Source: DASQHW01 sp038238245
Lineage (GTDB): Bacteria > Actinomycetota > Acidimicrobiia > IMCC26256 > PALSA-610
Reading direction: 5' to 3'
Length of the DNA stretch: 64,000 bases
Assembly (NCBI GenBank): GCA_038238245.1
Contig: JBBRXX010000017.1
Coordinates: 1 to 64,000 of the forward strand
The notes beneath the pieces are model-generated. The model had not been told where the DNA came from and did no database searches. It saw only the letters and a program-made list of their open reading frames with translations. Each line of letters begins with the position of its first letter. Within the stretch, counting starts at the first letter, position 1. Of this stretch, positions 43,269 through 51,433 are shown in pieces. Both the position numbers and the translations under genes were made by a program.

Positions 43269-43973
43269 GTGGTCCCCAGACTCGAGCCGGAGCGGTTTGC
43301 CCAGGTTGTCGCCGCGCGCTCCGAGCACAGCCGCGACCCGGTCAATGCGCTGTGTCTCGCGTGCACCGATGTGTTGGGCGTGACGGGCGCGGGGTTGATG
43401 TTGATGTCGGGTGGTGGAAGGTCACTGGGCTGCGTGGGCGTGTCCGATCGTGTGACCGAGGCGGTCGAGCAGGTGGAGTACACCGTCGGCCAGGGCCCGT
43501 GCGTGGCCGCCTTTCGCAGTGCGGCGCCCGTGCTCGACGCCGACCTGTCTGACGACGAAACCGTTGGGTGGCCGGAATTCCGCCGGGGTGCGCTGGCGGC
43601 GGGGGTATGTGCCGCGTTCGGGTTCCCGTTGCTCATCGGACGGCTGTGTATCGGCGCCCTGAACCTGTATCACGACCGGTCGGGCGCGCTCACCGACGAG
43701 CAGTTCGCGGACGCGCTCGTGGTGGCGCAGTTGGTGAGCCGCATCTTGCTGGACTGGCAGGCCGACGCCGCGCAGGGGACCGTCGCCTGGCAGCTCGAGC
43801 GGGCCCCGAACCACCGGGTCGAGGTGCACCAAGCGACCGGAAGGATCTCGGTGCAGGCCGGGATTTCGTTGGCCGATGCACTGGTCCTGCTGCGCGCGTA
43901 TGCCTTCTCGAACGATCAACCGATCGGCGAGGTTGCTGCCGAGGTGGCGGCCGGACGCCTCCGCTTCGACTGA
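43269..43973 (+). CDS. GAF-ANTAR signal-responsive regulator (1)
   Basis: The 234 residues have a GAF sensor domain (residues about 25-165, with EYTVGQGPCVAAF and GFPLLIGRLCIGALNLYH). A C-terminal ANTAR helix bundle follows (VHQATGRISVQAGISLADAL). ANTAR domains bind paired hexaloop hairpins in RNA and act as antiterminators. The signal sensed by GAF is unknown. The GTG at 43269 has AAAGG upstream. The gene is sandwiched by a STAS gene and a second GAF-ANTAR gene. Confidence 0.88.
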   Translation: MVPRLEPERFAQVVAARSEHSRDPVNALCLACTDVLGVTGAGLMLMSGGGRSLGCVGVSDRVTEAVEQVEYTVGQGPCVAAFRSAAPVLDADLSDDETVGWPEFRRGALAAGVCAAFGFPLLIGRLCIGALNLYHDRSGALTDEQFADALVVAQLVSRILLDWQADAAQGTVAWQLERAPNHRVEVHQATGRISVQAGISLADALVLLRAYAFSNDQPIGEVAAEVAAGRLRFD

Positions 43974-44028
43974 CCAACGAAGGCAAGCCCCTGTATTACA
44001 CTCGACCGAGCTGGAGAGGGGGCCGCGC

Positions 44029-44769
44029 ATGCCCCGGCAAGAAGAAGTCCTCGCGGCGTTCATCGAGTTCGCCGACACATTCGTGGGCGACTATGACGTC
44101 GTCGAGTTCCTGGACCGGCTCGCGACACGCTGCGTCGAGCTCGTCGACGTGTCGGAAGCCGGCATCATGCTTGCAGACGCGGACGGCACGCTGCGGTACA
44201 TCGCGTCCTCGAGCGAACGTATGCGCCTGGTCGAGCTCTTCGAGCTACAACAAGATCAAGGACCGTGCCTGGATGCGTACCACGAGGGCGTCCCGGTGAT
44301 GTGCGGCACGGTGCTCGACGCGAACATGCGGTGGCCGCGCTTTGCGACACAGTTCCGGGACGCCGGCTTCGCGTCCGTTTCCGCGCTGCCCATGCGACTC
44401 CGAACCGAAGTGATCGGCGCCCTCAACCTCTTCTCGTCCACTCCCGGGGCGCTCGGCAGCGAAGACCAGATGGTCGCCCAGGCGCTTGCCGACATCGCGA
44501 CGATCGCGATCCTCCACCAACGCGCGCTGGGCGACGCGCACATCGTCACTTCCCAGCTTCAATCAGCGCTCGAGTCGCGCATCGTGATCGAGCAAGCCAA
44601 AGGCATCGTCGCCGAGCACGCGCACGTCAGTATCGACGCCGCGTTCACCTTGTTGCGCGGCTTCGCCCGTAGTCACAACCGTCTGCTGAGGGAGACCGCC
44701 CACGCGATCATCGACGGAACCCTCGCCAGCGATGCGCTCACGCTGCCGGCGGAGAGCCGCCGCACCTGA
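44029..44769 (+). CDS. GAF-ANTAR signal-responsive regulator (2)
   Basis: The 246 residues again combine GAF (FELQQDQGPCLDAYHEGVPV, LRTEVIGALNLFSSTPG) and ANTAR (IVIEQAKGIVAEHAHVSIDA, TLLRGFARSHNRLLRETA), here with the canonical ANTAR sequence. The ATG at 44029 follows GGAGAGGGGG. It is separated from the first regulator by 55 bases and may be transcribed with it. Such tandem pairs suggest graded RNA-level control, but the target transcripts are not visible. Confidence 0.9.
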   Translation: MPRQEEVLAAFIEFADTFVGDYDVVEFLDRLATRCVELVDVSEAGIMLADADGTLRYIASSSERMRLVELFELQQDQGPCLDAYHEGVPVMCGTVLDANMRWPRFATQFRDAGFASVSALPMRLRTEVIGALNLFSSTPGALGSEDQMVAQALADIATIAILHQRALGDAHIVTSQLQSALESRIVIEQAKGIVAEHAHVSIDAAFTLLRGFARSHNRLLRETAHAIIDGTLASDALTLPAESRRT

Positions 44770-44790
44770 CGGGAGCCGCGGCGAGGCCGC

Positions 44791-44967
44791 TCAGCGGCGC
44801 CGCGTCGACGGATGTCTTGCCGGGCCGGTTCCGAGCAGCGCGTCCCGGCAGGGCGGGCACAGCCACCACATACTCTGCGCGTTAACGTCGAGAGAAGCGT
44901 CGCCTGGAAAGTGGAGACGGCAACGCCCGCAACAGCGCGACAGCGGGGGTCGAGATCCGAGTGTCAT
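44791..44967 (-). CDS. Small double-CxxC zinc-ribbon-like protein
   Basis: The 58 residues contain RCCGRCRLHFPGD and MWWLCPPCRDALLG. That gives two Cys pairs with a spacing typical of zinc ribbons, and the WWLCPPCR segment is familiar from small actinobacterial proteins. The ATG at 44967 overlaps the upstream stop as ATGA. It is the last gene of a four-gene minus-strand operon. Function unknown. Confidence 0.65.
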   Translation of the reverse strand: MTLGSRPPLSRCCGRCRLHFPGDASLDVNAQSMWWLCPPCRDALLGTGPARHPSTRRR

Positions 44968-45131
44968 CGGACGTTCGCCTTGACGCGCGGCACGCATCGG
45001 TGACGTGCGACCGTCAGGAGCGACTGGGCACCCACCTCGAGCCCGTCCGGTTCGTCATTGCGTCGCAGTCGTGTTCCGCACAGCTCGCACTTTACGACGG
45101 CCCGCTTCGGCGCGGTACTTGCGCTCGTCAC
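44964..45131 (-). CDS. Small CxxC protein
   Basis: The 55 residues from the GTG at 45131, preceded by AAGGAA, include VKCELCGTRLRRNDEPDGLE and one later Cys (RHRCVPR). It looks like half of a zinc finger. It is coupled by an ATGA overlap to the next mini-protein. I do not recognise the family. Confidence 0.55.
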   Translation of the reverse strand: MTSASTAPKRAVVKCELCGTRLRRNDEPDGLEVGAQSLLTVARHRCVPRVKANVR

Positions 45132-45159
45132 AATGAGTTCCTTCCCGGCGGTTCGTGCA

Positions 45160-45348
45160 CTACCTCGACCCGAGGAGACCCAGTCGATCACTGTGTGAAT
45201 CGACGATCTGCGCGAGTCGCGCTTCGATTGCGAGCAACGCGTGCACCTGTGCCGCGCGAAACCATTGCTCCGCGGACATCACAGGGTTGCGCCGGGCCTC
45301 CACGAGTGCGGCCTCAGCCGCTTCTCGGTGTGTTCCCGCCATGTCCAT
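45160..45348 (-). CDS. Small helical hypothetical protein
   Basis: The 62 residues start MDMAGTHREAAEAALVEARR and continue as an amphipathic helix pair with HALLAIEARLAQI. It begins four bases after the stop of the winged-helix regulator, so it is in the same operon. No family recognised. Confidence 0.55.
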   Translation of the reverse strand: MDMAGTHREAAEAALVEARRNPVMSAEQWFRAAQVHALLAIEARLAQIVDSHSDRLGLLGSR

Positions 45349-45352
45349 CACT

Positions 45353-45700
45353 TCATCTCCTCTTCTTGGTGCTGCGCACCACACGCGTCGTCTTCTTCGC
45401 GGACGCAGTTTTCCTGCGGCGCGCCTTGGCGCCCACGAGGAGATCGAGGACTTCGCCGACCGTGCGCTCCCGGATCGTCGTCTCCGGGAGAGGGAGGTGC
45501 TCTTGCACGATGTATCGGTTGCGGCGTCCATCGCGCTCTTTCAGCACATAGCCGGCCCCGGTGAGGTCGTTCACGATCGCGTATGCGCTGCGCTCGGTGA
45601 TGTTGAGCTCCGCGGCGATGTCACGCAGCCTCACCCCGGGATCGTGCGCGATGCACAACAGCACCCTCCCGTGATTCGTCAGGAAGCTCCATTCGGGCAT
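45353..45700 (-). CDS. MarR/ArsR-type winged-helix DNA-binding protein
   Basis: The 115 residues read FLTNHGRVLLCIAHDPGVRL, then RDIAAELNITERSAYAIVND and LTGAGYVLKERDGRRNRYIV. This is a compact winged helix with recognition helix and wing, a layout common in actinobacterial MarR-like regulators. The C-terminus is a basic tail (KARRRKTASAKKTTRVVRST). The ATG at 45700 lies seven bases after TATAGT, so translation is probably leaderless. It likely autoregulates its operon and the divergent small gene at 45767. Confidence 0.82.
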   Translation of the reverse strand: MPEWSFLTNHGRVLLCIAHDPGVRLRDIAAELNITERSAYAIVNDLTGAGYVLKERDGRRNRYIVQEHLPLPETTIRERTVGEVLDLLVGAKARRRKTASAKKTTRVVRSTKKRR

Positions 45701-45707
45701 CGCGTCA

Positions 45708-45713
45708 ACTATA
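45708..45713 (-). promoter_or_regulatory. -10 hexamer TATAGT for leaderless winged-helix gene
   Basis: TATAGT on the minus strand stands seven bases before the ATG at 45700. Confidence 0.55.
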
Positions 45714-45766
45714 GCAATTCGTTTCGAGTAGTTCGATGCTAGTGTTGGGCCGGAAACGAGGCGCAG

Positions 45767-45988
45767 ATGACGACATTCGACGCCGGCCGGCACGAGGCCC
45801 GTCAGGAGATGCAGCGGGTGATCGAGCTGACTGGAGGTCGCGCAGACCTCGAGGCCATGCGCGACATGTTCACTGATCGTTTACATCGGCGTTCGGACGA
45901 TTTCGACGCGACCCACGGGCTCCGCCTCGTGACTGCGAGGCTGCAGGGTACCTCGTACGGCACCCCGGCGGTGTCAGCGACGTCGTAG
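45767..45988 (+). CDS. Small hypothetical protein
   Basis: The 73 residues (MTTFDAGRHEARQEMQRVIE onwards) are polar and helical with no recognised family. The ATG at 45767 has GAGG upstream and a TAGTGT hexamer further up. It diverges from the winged-helix regulator across 66 bases, a common target arrangement. Confidence 0.5.
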   Translation: MTTFDAGRHEARQEMQRVIELTGGRADLEAMRDMFTDRLHRRSDDFDATHGLRLVTARLQGTSYGTPAVSATS

Positions 45989-45997
45989 CGCTCCCGA

Positions 45998-46879
45998 TCA
46001 GTCCTCCAGGAGCTCGGTGACCGCACGCGCGAACTCATCGGGAGACTCGATCATCGGGTAGTGACCGGTGTCCTCGAGCGCGATGAACGGTGTTCCCGGA
46101 CGCGCCGTCAGCAGGCGGTCGACCATCGGAGCGACCGCGACCGGATCCTGCATCCCCCACACGACACCGATCGGTGAAGGATGCCGTTCGATCGCGCCGG
46201 TGTAGCGCGTCTCGCGCAGCTTGCGATCCTCGATATACCGGATCAAGCGTGCGAGCAGGCGGTGCCCGTCGGCGTGGGCCATCGCCACCCACTGAAGTGC
46301 GAGCTCGTCGGCGGTCGCCGGATGCGCGGACGAGAACGTTTGCGCCACGCCCGCGGTGAACCCGGACTCGGTGATGACGTCGATCGACGCGTCGTCGAGT
46401 TGCAGGAGCAGTTGCTGGCCGGTCGTGAGGTGCGCGAGCTCGAGATAGATGGATCCGTTCGTCAGCACCCTGCGGCTGATGCCGAACGGCAGCGAGCCGT
46501 CGAGGTCGCGCGCGAGCAGTTCACCGCCGACAGTGTCACCCATGTCGTGCGTGCACAACGCGACCCGGTCGAGCCCACACGACTTCGCGATCTCGACCGC
46601 GGTGTCGGCGTGCAACTCGATCGAGTAACGCCGGTCGGGCTTTGCGGAGAGCCCGAAGCCGGCGAAGTCGAAGAGCACGACACGGCGGTGCGTCGCGAGG
46701 TCGTCGACCACGTGTCGCCAGTCGGCGGAGCATGTCGGGAAGCCGTGCAGCACGAGCAACGGATCACCACCGTGATCCTCCTGGGGCGGGACATCGACGA
46801 CGAACACCTCACCGGCCGCCGTCGCGGTCATTCGTCCCCGCGCTCGCCACCGCTCGAGCTCGTCCACGTTCGCATTCAC
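45998..46879 (-). CDS. Alpha/beta hydrolase with Asp nucleophile (epoxide hydrolase/dehalogenase-like)
   Basis: The 293 residues carry the oxyanion motif LLVLHGFPTCSADWR and the nucleophile elbow ALCTHDMGDTVGG. Asp replaces Ser at the elbow, as in epoxide hydrolases and haloalkane dehalogenases. The acid/His part is in VWGMQDPVAVAPM and LEDTGHYPMIESP. I chose the GTG at 46879, but the start is uncertain because the frame is open further upstream. It lies 64 bases downstream of a methyltransferase on the same strand. Confidence 0.83.
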   Translation of the reverse strand: MNANVDELERWRARGRMTATAAGEVFVVDVPPQEDHGGDPLLVLHGFPTCSADWRHVVDDLATHRRVVLFDFAGFGLSAKPDRRYSIELHADTAVEIAKSCGLDRVALCTHDMGDTVGGELLARDLDGSLPFGISRRVLTNGSIYLELAHLTTGQQLLLQLDDASIDVITESGFTAGVAQTFSSAHPATADELALQWVAMAHADGHRLLARLIRYIEDRKLRETRYTGAIERHPSPIGVVWGMQDPVAVAPMVDRLLTARPGTPFIALEDTGHYPMIESPDEFARAVTELLED

Positions 46880-46943
46880 GACTCCGGCGTCCCCCGCTCG
46901 TTCAGATCTCGGCAAGGACCCTACGCGCGCGATCACCACTCGG

Positions 46944-47789
46944 CTATCGGTGTCCGGTCGCGAGCAGGCTGACACCCGGAAACTCGAATCCGGTCGGCGT
47001 TTCGTAGGAACGGACCGCGTCGAGCAAACGCCCGCGCAGTGCGTCTCTGTCGTCGTCGGGCAACGACGCGAGCATTCTCGCCAGCGGTCCGGCAAGCGAC
47101 GACGTGCGCGTCCACCACTCGTCGAAGGAGCCCGTGGACATCGGCGCCGCGACCTCGCTCACGACCACGTCTGCCAGTCCGGCGTCCGAGAGCAGGGCAC
47201 CAACCTCGCAGGCATCGTCGAGTGAGAACGGACCGGGGATGCCCGGCGGAGGCACCGGTACGCCGAGCTGCGCGCTGACCGAGTCGAGCACGATGCCGAG
47301 CCAGGGATTGCGCGACTGCGGGCCCCACACCGCGATCGCCACTCGTCCGCCCGGCCGCAGGACCCGCACGATCTCACGAGCGGCGCGGGCCGGTTCGACC
47401 GCGAACATGAGGCCTTCCCGGCAGAGCACGACGTCGTAGGAATCGTCGGGCTGTTCGATGTGCTCGAGGTCGAGCACACAGGTGCGCACATTTCGCACCC
47501 CGAGCGTGCCGGCACGCACCGCCGCGATCGCCGTCATCTCGGGCACCACGTCGGAGAGGACCACCTCGCCCCCCGGCGCGACCAGCGCGGCAGCCGCCAG
47601 CCCGAGCCCGCCGGCCCCGCACGCCAACTCGAGGACGCGTTCGCCGGGCCGTGGCGCCGACCGCGCCAGCATGTGCTCGGTGATCGCCGCACCGCGCGCG
47701 TCGACATACTCCGCATGCTCGCCCCACGACTCGGCCACCCCGGCCCACATGCCGTGCAGCTGCGCACGAAACTGATCCACCTGTGCCAT
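46944..47789 (-). CDS. Class I SAM-dependent methyltransferase
   Basis: The 281 residues include VLELACGAGGLGLAAAALV (SAM motif I), DVVPEMTAIAAVRAG and VLRPGGRVAIAVWG, similar to UbiE/COQ5-type enzymes. An AGGAGG site lies before the ATG at 47789. It diverges from a TetR regulator across a 25-base inverted repeat operator and is probably the main regulated gene, with the downstream hydrolase. Confidence 0.88.
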   Translation of the reverse strand: MAQVDQFRAQLHGMWAGVAESWGEHAEYVDARGAAITEHMLARSAPRPGERVLELACGAGGLGLAAAALVAPGGEVVLSDVVPEMTAIAAVRAGTLGVRNVRTCVLDLEHIEQPDDSYDVVLCREGLMFAVEPARAAREIVRVLRPGGRVAIAVWGPQSRNPWLGIVLDSVSAQLGVPVPPPGIPGPFSLDDACEVGALLSDAGLADVVVSEVAAPMSTGSFDEWWTRTSSLAGPLARMLASLPDDDRDALRGRLLDAVRSYETPTGFEFPGVSLLATGHR

Positions 47790-47825
47790 GACGACCTCCT
47801 CGCTCGCTCCCCGACCGGTCCTCAG

Positions 47826-47850
47826 TTCATTGCTCACTAAGAGCAATGAA
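47826..47850. promoter_or_regulatory. Inverted-repeat operator for the TetR regulator
   Basis: Perfect 10-base arms TTCATTGCTC and GAGCAATGAA are separated by ACTAA. It lies between the divergent methyltransferase and tetR starts, overlapping both promoter regions. Confidence 0.75.
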
Positions 47851-47858
47851 TTCTGTCC

Positions 47859-47864
47859 TAAGAT
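47859..47864 (+). promoter_or_regulatory. -10 hexamer TAAGAT for leaderless tetR gene
   Basis: TAAGAT ends six bases before the ATG at 47871, with no ribosome site. Confidence 0.5.
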
Positions 47865-47870
47865 AACGAA

Positions 47871-48536
47871 ATGGCTGAGCATGTCAAGGGCACGCGCAGC
47901 TACCACTCCCCTCGCCGGCGCGAGCAGGCAGCGGCGACGAGGCGGGCGATCCTCGACGCTGCGCAATCGCTGTTCCAGCGCGACGGCTACGCGGCGACGA
48001 CGATGGAAGCGATCGCGGCGGAGGCCGGCGTCGCGCTCAAGACCGTGTACGTCGCGTTCGCGACGAAGAGCGGCCTGCTGCGGGCGCTCTGGGATCTGCT
48101 CCTGAAGGGCGACGAGGACACCGCGGCCGTCGCCGAACGGCCTTGGTATCTCGAAGTCATGCAGGAACCGGACTCCGAGCGAAAGCTGCGACTCAATGCC
48201 CGCAACTCACGGGTCGTCAAGATGCGTATCGCAGGGGTCCTGGCCGTGATCCGCGATGCGGCGCCCATCGATCGCGACATCGGGACGCTCTGGCGCCTGA
48301 TCCAATCCGACTTCTACGACAATCAGCGTGTGATCGTCGAGTCCCTACACGCCAAGAAGGGACTGCGTCCCGGCCTCGACGTCACCCACGGCACCGACAT
48401 CCTGTGGACGCTCAATCATCCTGACCTCTGGCTGTTGCTCGTCGGCCAGCGCGGTTGGACACCCGAGGAATTCGAACAATGGTTCGCCGACACGGCCTGC
48501 GCGCAACTGCTGCGCGCCGAGGCGAGACGCGCGTAG
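47871..48536 (+). CDS. TetR-family transcriptional regulator
   Basis: The 221 residues have the TetR helix-turn-helix TRRAILDAAQSLFQRDGYAA, TTMEAIAAEAGVALKTVYVA and FATKSGLLRALWD. A ligand domain of typical length follows. It probably represses itself and the divergent methyltransferase by binding the inverted repeat between them. The inducer is unknown. Leaderless initiation is suggested by TAAGAT six bases before the ATG. Confidence 0.92.
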   Translation: MAEHVKGTRSYHSPRRREQAAATRRAILDAAQSLFQRDGYAATTMEAIAAEAGVALKTVYVAFATKSGLLRALWDLLLKGDEDTAAVAERPWYLEVMQEPDSERKLRLNARNSRVVKMRIAGVLAVIRDAAPIDRDIGTLWRLIQSDFYDNQRVIVESLHAKKGLRPGLDVTHGTDILWTLNHPDLWLLLVGQRGWTPEEFEQWFADTACAQLLRAEARRA

Positions 48537-48549
48537 CCGGTCGGCGGGT

Positions 48550-49494
48550 TCAGGCGCGGCGTTCGAGCATCGCCCTGTCCCACTTCGCGCACTCGGCGGC
48601 CGCCTCGTACGACGTTTGCAGGAACTGCAGCAGCGTCCCGTCCGGGTCGGGCGCGCTCCGCACGACCTCGTACGGGAGCACGAACTCACCGAGTACTTCG
48701 TTGTACGACGCAGCGGCAGGGCCGACAGACCACTCGCGGAACCCGTCAGGCTCGGGATATGCGTACGAGTACAAGACGCCTTCGCCGGTGGGGCCCGGCC
48801 AGTAGCCGGCGCTGCTCACTTCGTGTGAATACGCCTCCTCCATGACCTGCGGGCCGCAGTTCGGCACCGCCCGCGGGTAGCGCGGTGCCCGGCGGCCGGA
48901 GAAGCGGGTTGCGGCGAGGTCGAACCCACCCCAGAAGAAATGCACGGGACTGGCCTTGCCGATGAAGCGACCACGGAACTCCTGAAACACACGGTCGAGC
49001 TGCACGAGGAGTTGCCAGAAGCGGTACGCGTGCGCGGGGTCGTAGGCAACATGCTGGTGATCTTCCGCGAACGGGATCGCACCGTCGATCTCGACCGGGA
49101 CCGGCCAAATGCGGGTCGTGAGGCCGAGCTCGTCCAGCTTGCGCATCACCTCTTCGTAGAACGCGGCGACCGACCTCGGCTCCAGCGCGATACGCCGTTC
49201 AGTCCCGTCTGTGGCGGAGATGCGAAGGACGTGGGACGTCACGTCGAGCTCGACCTCGAAGCCGCGCCCGTCGCGATGCGGCATCAGTGATGTCGACAGG
49301 CCGCGAGCCGTCACGTAGAGGGTGGCGTTCCACCAATGGTTGACCAGCGGGGTGCTCGCCAGCCGTACCTTGCCCACGACCTGGGTCCACAGGTGCAACG
49401 TGTCGCGCGTCGGCTGCCACTCGGCGACCGGGAGCGACGGCCACGCGGTCGGCCTGCCGCTCCGCGCCACCTGCTCGGCCGGGGACCCTTGCAT
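48550..49494 (-). CDS. DUF5996-family protein
   Basis: The 314 residues from the ATG at 49494, preceded by GGAGGAG, carry WPSLPVAEWQPTRDTLHLWT, LVNHWWNATLYVTARGLSTS, PVHFFWGGFDLAATRFSG and SYNEVLGEFVLPYEVVR. I recall these as the conserved blocks of DUF5996, a family of unknown function. There is no signal peptide. Length and block order fit the family. It is convergent with tetR and stands alone. Confidence 0.85.
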   Translation of the reverse strand: MQGSPAEQVARSGRPTAWPSLPVAEWQPTRDTLHLWTQVVGKVRLASTPLVNHWWNATLYVTARGLSTSLMPHRDGRGFEVELDVTSHVLRISATDGTERRIALEPRSVAAFYEEVMRKLDELGLTTRIWPVPVEIDGAIPFAEDHQHVAYDPAHAYRFWQLLVQLDRVFQEFRGRFIGKASPVHFFWGGFDLAATRFSGRRAPRYPRAVPNCGPQVMEEAYSHEVSSAGYWPGPTGEGVLYSYAYPEPDGFREWSVGPAAASYNEVLGEFVLPYEVVRSAPDPDGTLLQFLQTSYEAAAECAKWDRAMLERRA

Positions 49495-49630
49495 GCCGCT
49501 CCTCCTACCCTTTTCGGCGAGCGCGCGATCCGCTTCCCGTGCGTGCCGCGAACCACCCAATCGGGGGTCGATCGGACCCCGAGCCCGGTGGATGCTTAGC
49601 TGAGGTAATTAGTTAGGGTAAGCTTGTGCT

Positions 49631-50092
49631 GTGACCGCCACCTCGAACCCCCGCAGTGCTGCGAAGACACCCGACACGGCAGCCATCGCGGCCCGGTTGC
49701 GGTTGAGTGCAACCCGACTCGCCCGCCAGCTCCGTCAGGAGTCCGACGCGGGCCTGTCGCCGAGCCAGCTGTCGGCACTCGCCACCATCGAGCGGCACGG
49801 TTCGTTGACGCTCGGCGCGCTCGCGGAACAGGAGCGGGTCGCGCCCCCGAGCGTCACGAAGGTCGTGGCCAAGCTCGAAGCCGCCGGCTTGGTCGCGCGG
49901 CGTCTCGACGAGACCGATCGGCGGGTCGCGTGGGTGTCGACGACGCCGACCGGCAATGCGCGCCTCGCGAAGATCCGCCAGCGCAAGACCATGTGGTTGT
50001 CGGCGCAGATCGCGGAGCTCGACGACACCCAGCGGCGCCGGCTCGCCGACGCACTCGACGTCCTTGACGCGCTCACCGCGGATCCGACGTGA
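49631..50092 (+). CDS. MarR-family transcriptional regulator
   Basis: The 153 residues show LSPSQLSALATIERHGSLTL, the recognition helix region VAPPSVTKVVAKLEAAGLVA and wing RRLDETDRRVAWVSTTPTG, standard for MarR. The GTG at 49631 is preceded by an AT-rich stretch (49596-49625) that probably holds the promoter and operator. Its stop overlaps the MFS start (GTGA), so the regulator is coupled to the transporter it likely controls. Confidence 0.92.
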   Translation: MTATSNPRSAAKTPDTAAIAARLRLSATRLARQLRQESDAGLSPSQLSALATIERHGSLTLGALAEQERVAPPSVTKVVAKLEAAGLVARRLDETDRRVAWVSTTPTGNARLAKIRQRKTMWLSAQIAELDDTQRRRLADALDVLDALTADPT

Positions 50093-51372
50093 AATCGTTT
50101 CGCACCGCGACGCGCGAGACCTTCCAGTCGCTCCACGTCCGCAACTTCCGCCTGTTCTTCAGCGGGCAGCTGATCTCCCAGATCGGCAACTGGCTCACGC
50201 TCGTCGCGCAGACGCTGCTGGTGCTGAAGCTCACCGACAGCGGCATCGCGCTCGGCGCGCTCGCGGCCGCGCAGTTCGGTCCCGTGCTCATCCTGGGCCC
50301 GTGGGCCGGAGTCGTCGCCGACCGCTCCGACAAGCGCCGGCTCTTGCTCATCGTCCAGACGATCGCGATGGCGCAATCGTTCGTCCTCGCCGGACTTGCC
50401 TTCAGCGGTCATCCACCCGTGCTCGCGATCTACGCGGTCGCAATGATCGGTGGCATCACCATCGCGTTCGACAACCCGGCCCGGCGTGCGTTCGTGGTCG
50501 AGATGGTGCCCGAGGGTGACATGCACAACGCGGTGAGCCTGAACAGCGCGTTGATGACGTCATCCCGCGTCATCGGTCCGGCGCTTGCGGGCCTCCTCGT
50601 CGCGACGGTCGGCTTCGGATGGTGCTTCCTCGGCGACGGATTGTCATACCTTGCCGTCCTTGCCGGCCTGTGGATGATGCGCACGGAGGAGTTGCGGCCC
50701 GCGCCGGTCACGATCAAGGCGAAGCGCCAGATTCGCGAAGGCCTGCGTTACGCCCGCAGCGTGCCCGAGCTGTGGGTGCCGTTGACGATGATGGGCGTCG
50801 TCGGCACGCTCTCGTACAACTTCCAAACGGTCTTCCCGATCTTCACGACACGCGATCTGCACGGCAACGGCACGACGTTCACGCTGCTGTTCTCGGTCGT
50901 GAGCGTCGGCGCGTTGATCGGTGCGTTGCACACCGCCCGGCGGAAATCGATTGACGTACGCGCGGTCGCGTTGGCGTCACTGGGCTACGGCGTCGCGATG
51001 GTGTTCATGGCGTTCGCGCCGAACCAGTTGTTCGCCTTCGTATTCGGCGTGTTGTTGGGGATCACGAGCATCGCGTTCCTCACCGCTTCGACGTCGATCG
51101 TGCAGATCGAAGCCGCGCCCGAGATGCGCGGCCGCGTGCTCGCGTTGCAGGCAATGCTGTTCTTGGGCAGTACCCCGATCGGTGGACCGATCGTCGGGTG
51201 GATCTCGGAGCAGTTCGGCGCGCGGTATGCCATCGGCGTCGGTGCTGCCGCCGCGCTCGCCGCGGGCACGTGGGGCCTGGTACGGGCGCGGCGAACGACA
51301 CCGAAGCCGGTCGTCGATCTGCCACTGTCCCCGGATGCCGTCGCCACGTTGAACGCCGAGCTCGCGCGCTAG
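50089..51372 (+). CDS. MFS transporter (multidrug/siderophore exporter-like)
   Basis: The 427 residues begin NFRLFFSGQLISQIGNWLTL, the opening of the EntS/MFS_3 family. VVADRSDKRRLLLIVQTIAM follows as the loop 2-3 motif, and about twelve hydrophobic helices are visible. Members export drugs, siderophores or lipids. The MarR-MFS pairing argues for efflux of the MarR ligand. The GTG at 50089 overlaps the MarR stop. Confidence 0.92.
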   Translation: MKSFRTATRETFQSLHVRNFRLFFSGQLISQIGNWLTLVAQTLLVLKLTDSGIALGALAAAQFGPVLILGPWAGVVADRSDKRRLLLIVQTIAMAQSFVLAGLAFSGHPPVLAIYAVAMIGGITIAFDNPARRAFVVEMVPEGDMHNAVSLNSALMTSSRVIGPALAGLLVATVGFGWCFLGDGLSYLAVLAGLWMMRTEELRPAPVTIKAKRQIREGLRYARSVPELWVPLTMMGVVGTLSYNFQTVFPIFTTRDLHGNGTTFTLLFSVVSVGALIGALHTARRKSIDVRAVALASLGYGVAMVFMAFAPNQLFAFVFGVLLGITSIAFLTASTSIVQIEAAPEMRGRVLALQAMLFLGSTPIGGPIVGWISEQFGARYAIGVGAAAALAAGTWGLVRARRTTPKPVVDLPLSPDAVATLNAELAR

Positions 51373-51421
51373 CGCTTCGAACCGGTCGGCGCCGAGCTGG
51401 TACGACGCGACGACGCCGTCG

Positions 51422-51427
51422 TACGGT
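51422..51427 (+). promoter_or_regulatory. -10 hexamer TACGGT for leaderless methyltransferase gene
   Basis: TACGGT ends six bases before the ATG at 51434. Confidence 0.5.
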
Positions 51428-51433
51428 ACAGCG

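Noticed and set aside
49596..49625. AT-rich stretch upstream of marR as a second iron box
   Set aside because: It contains TTAGTTAGGGTAAG, which looks similar, but symmetry and several core bases of the IdeR box are missing.
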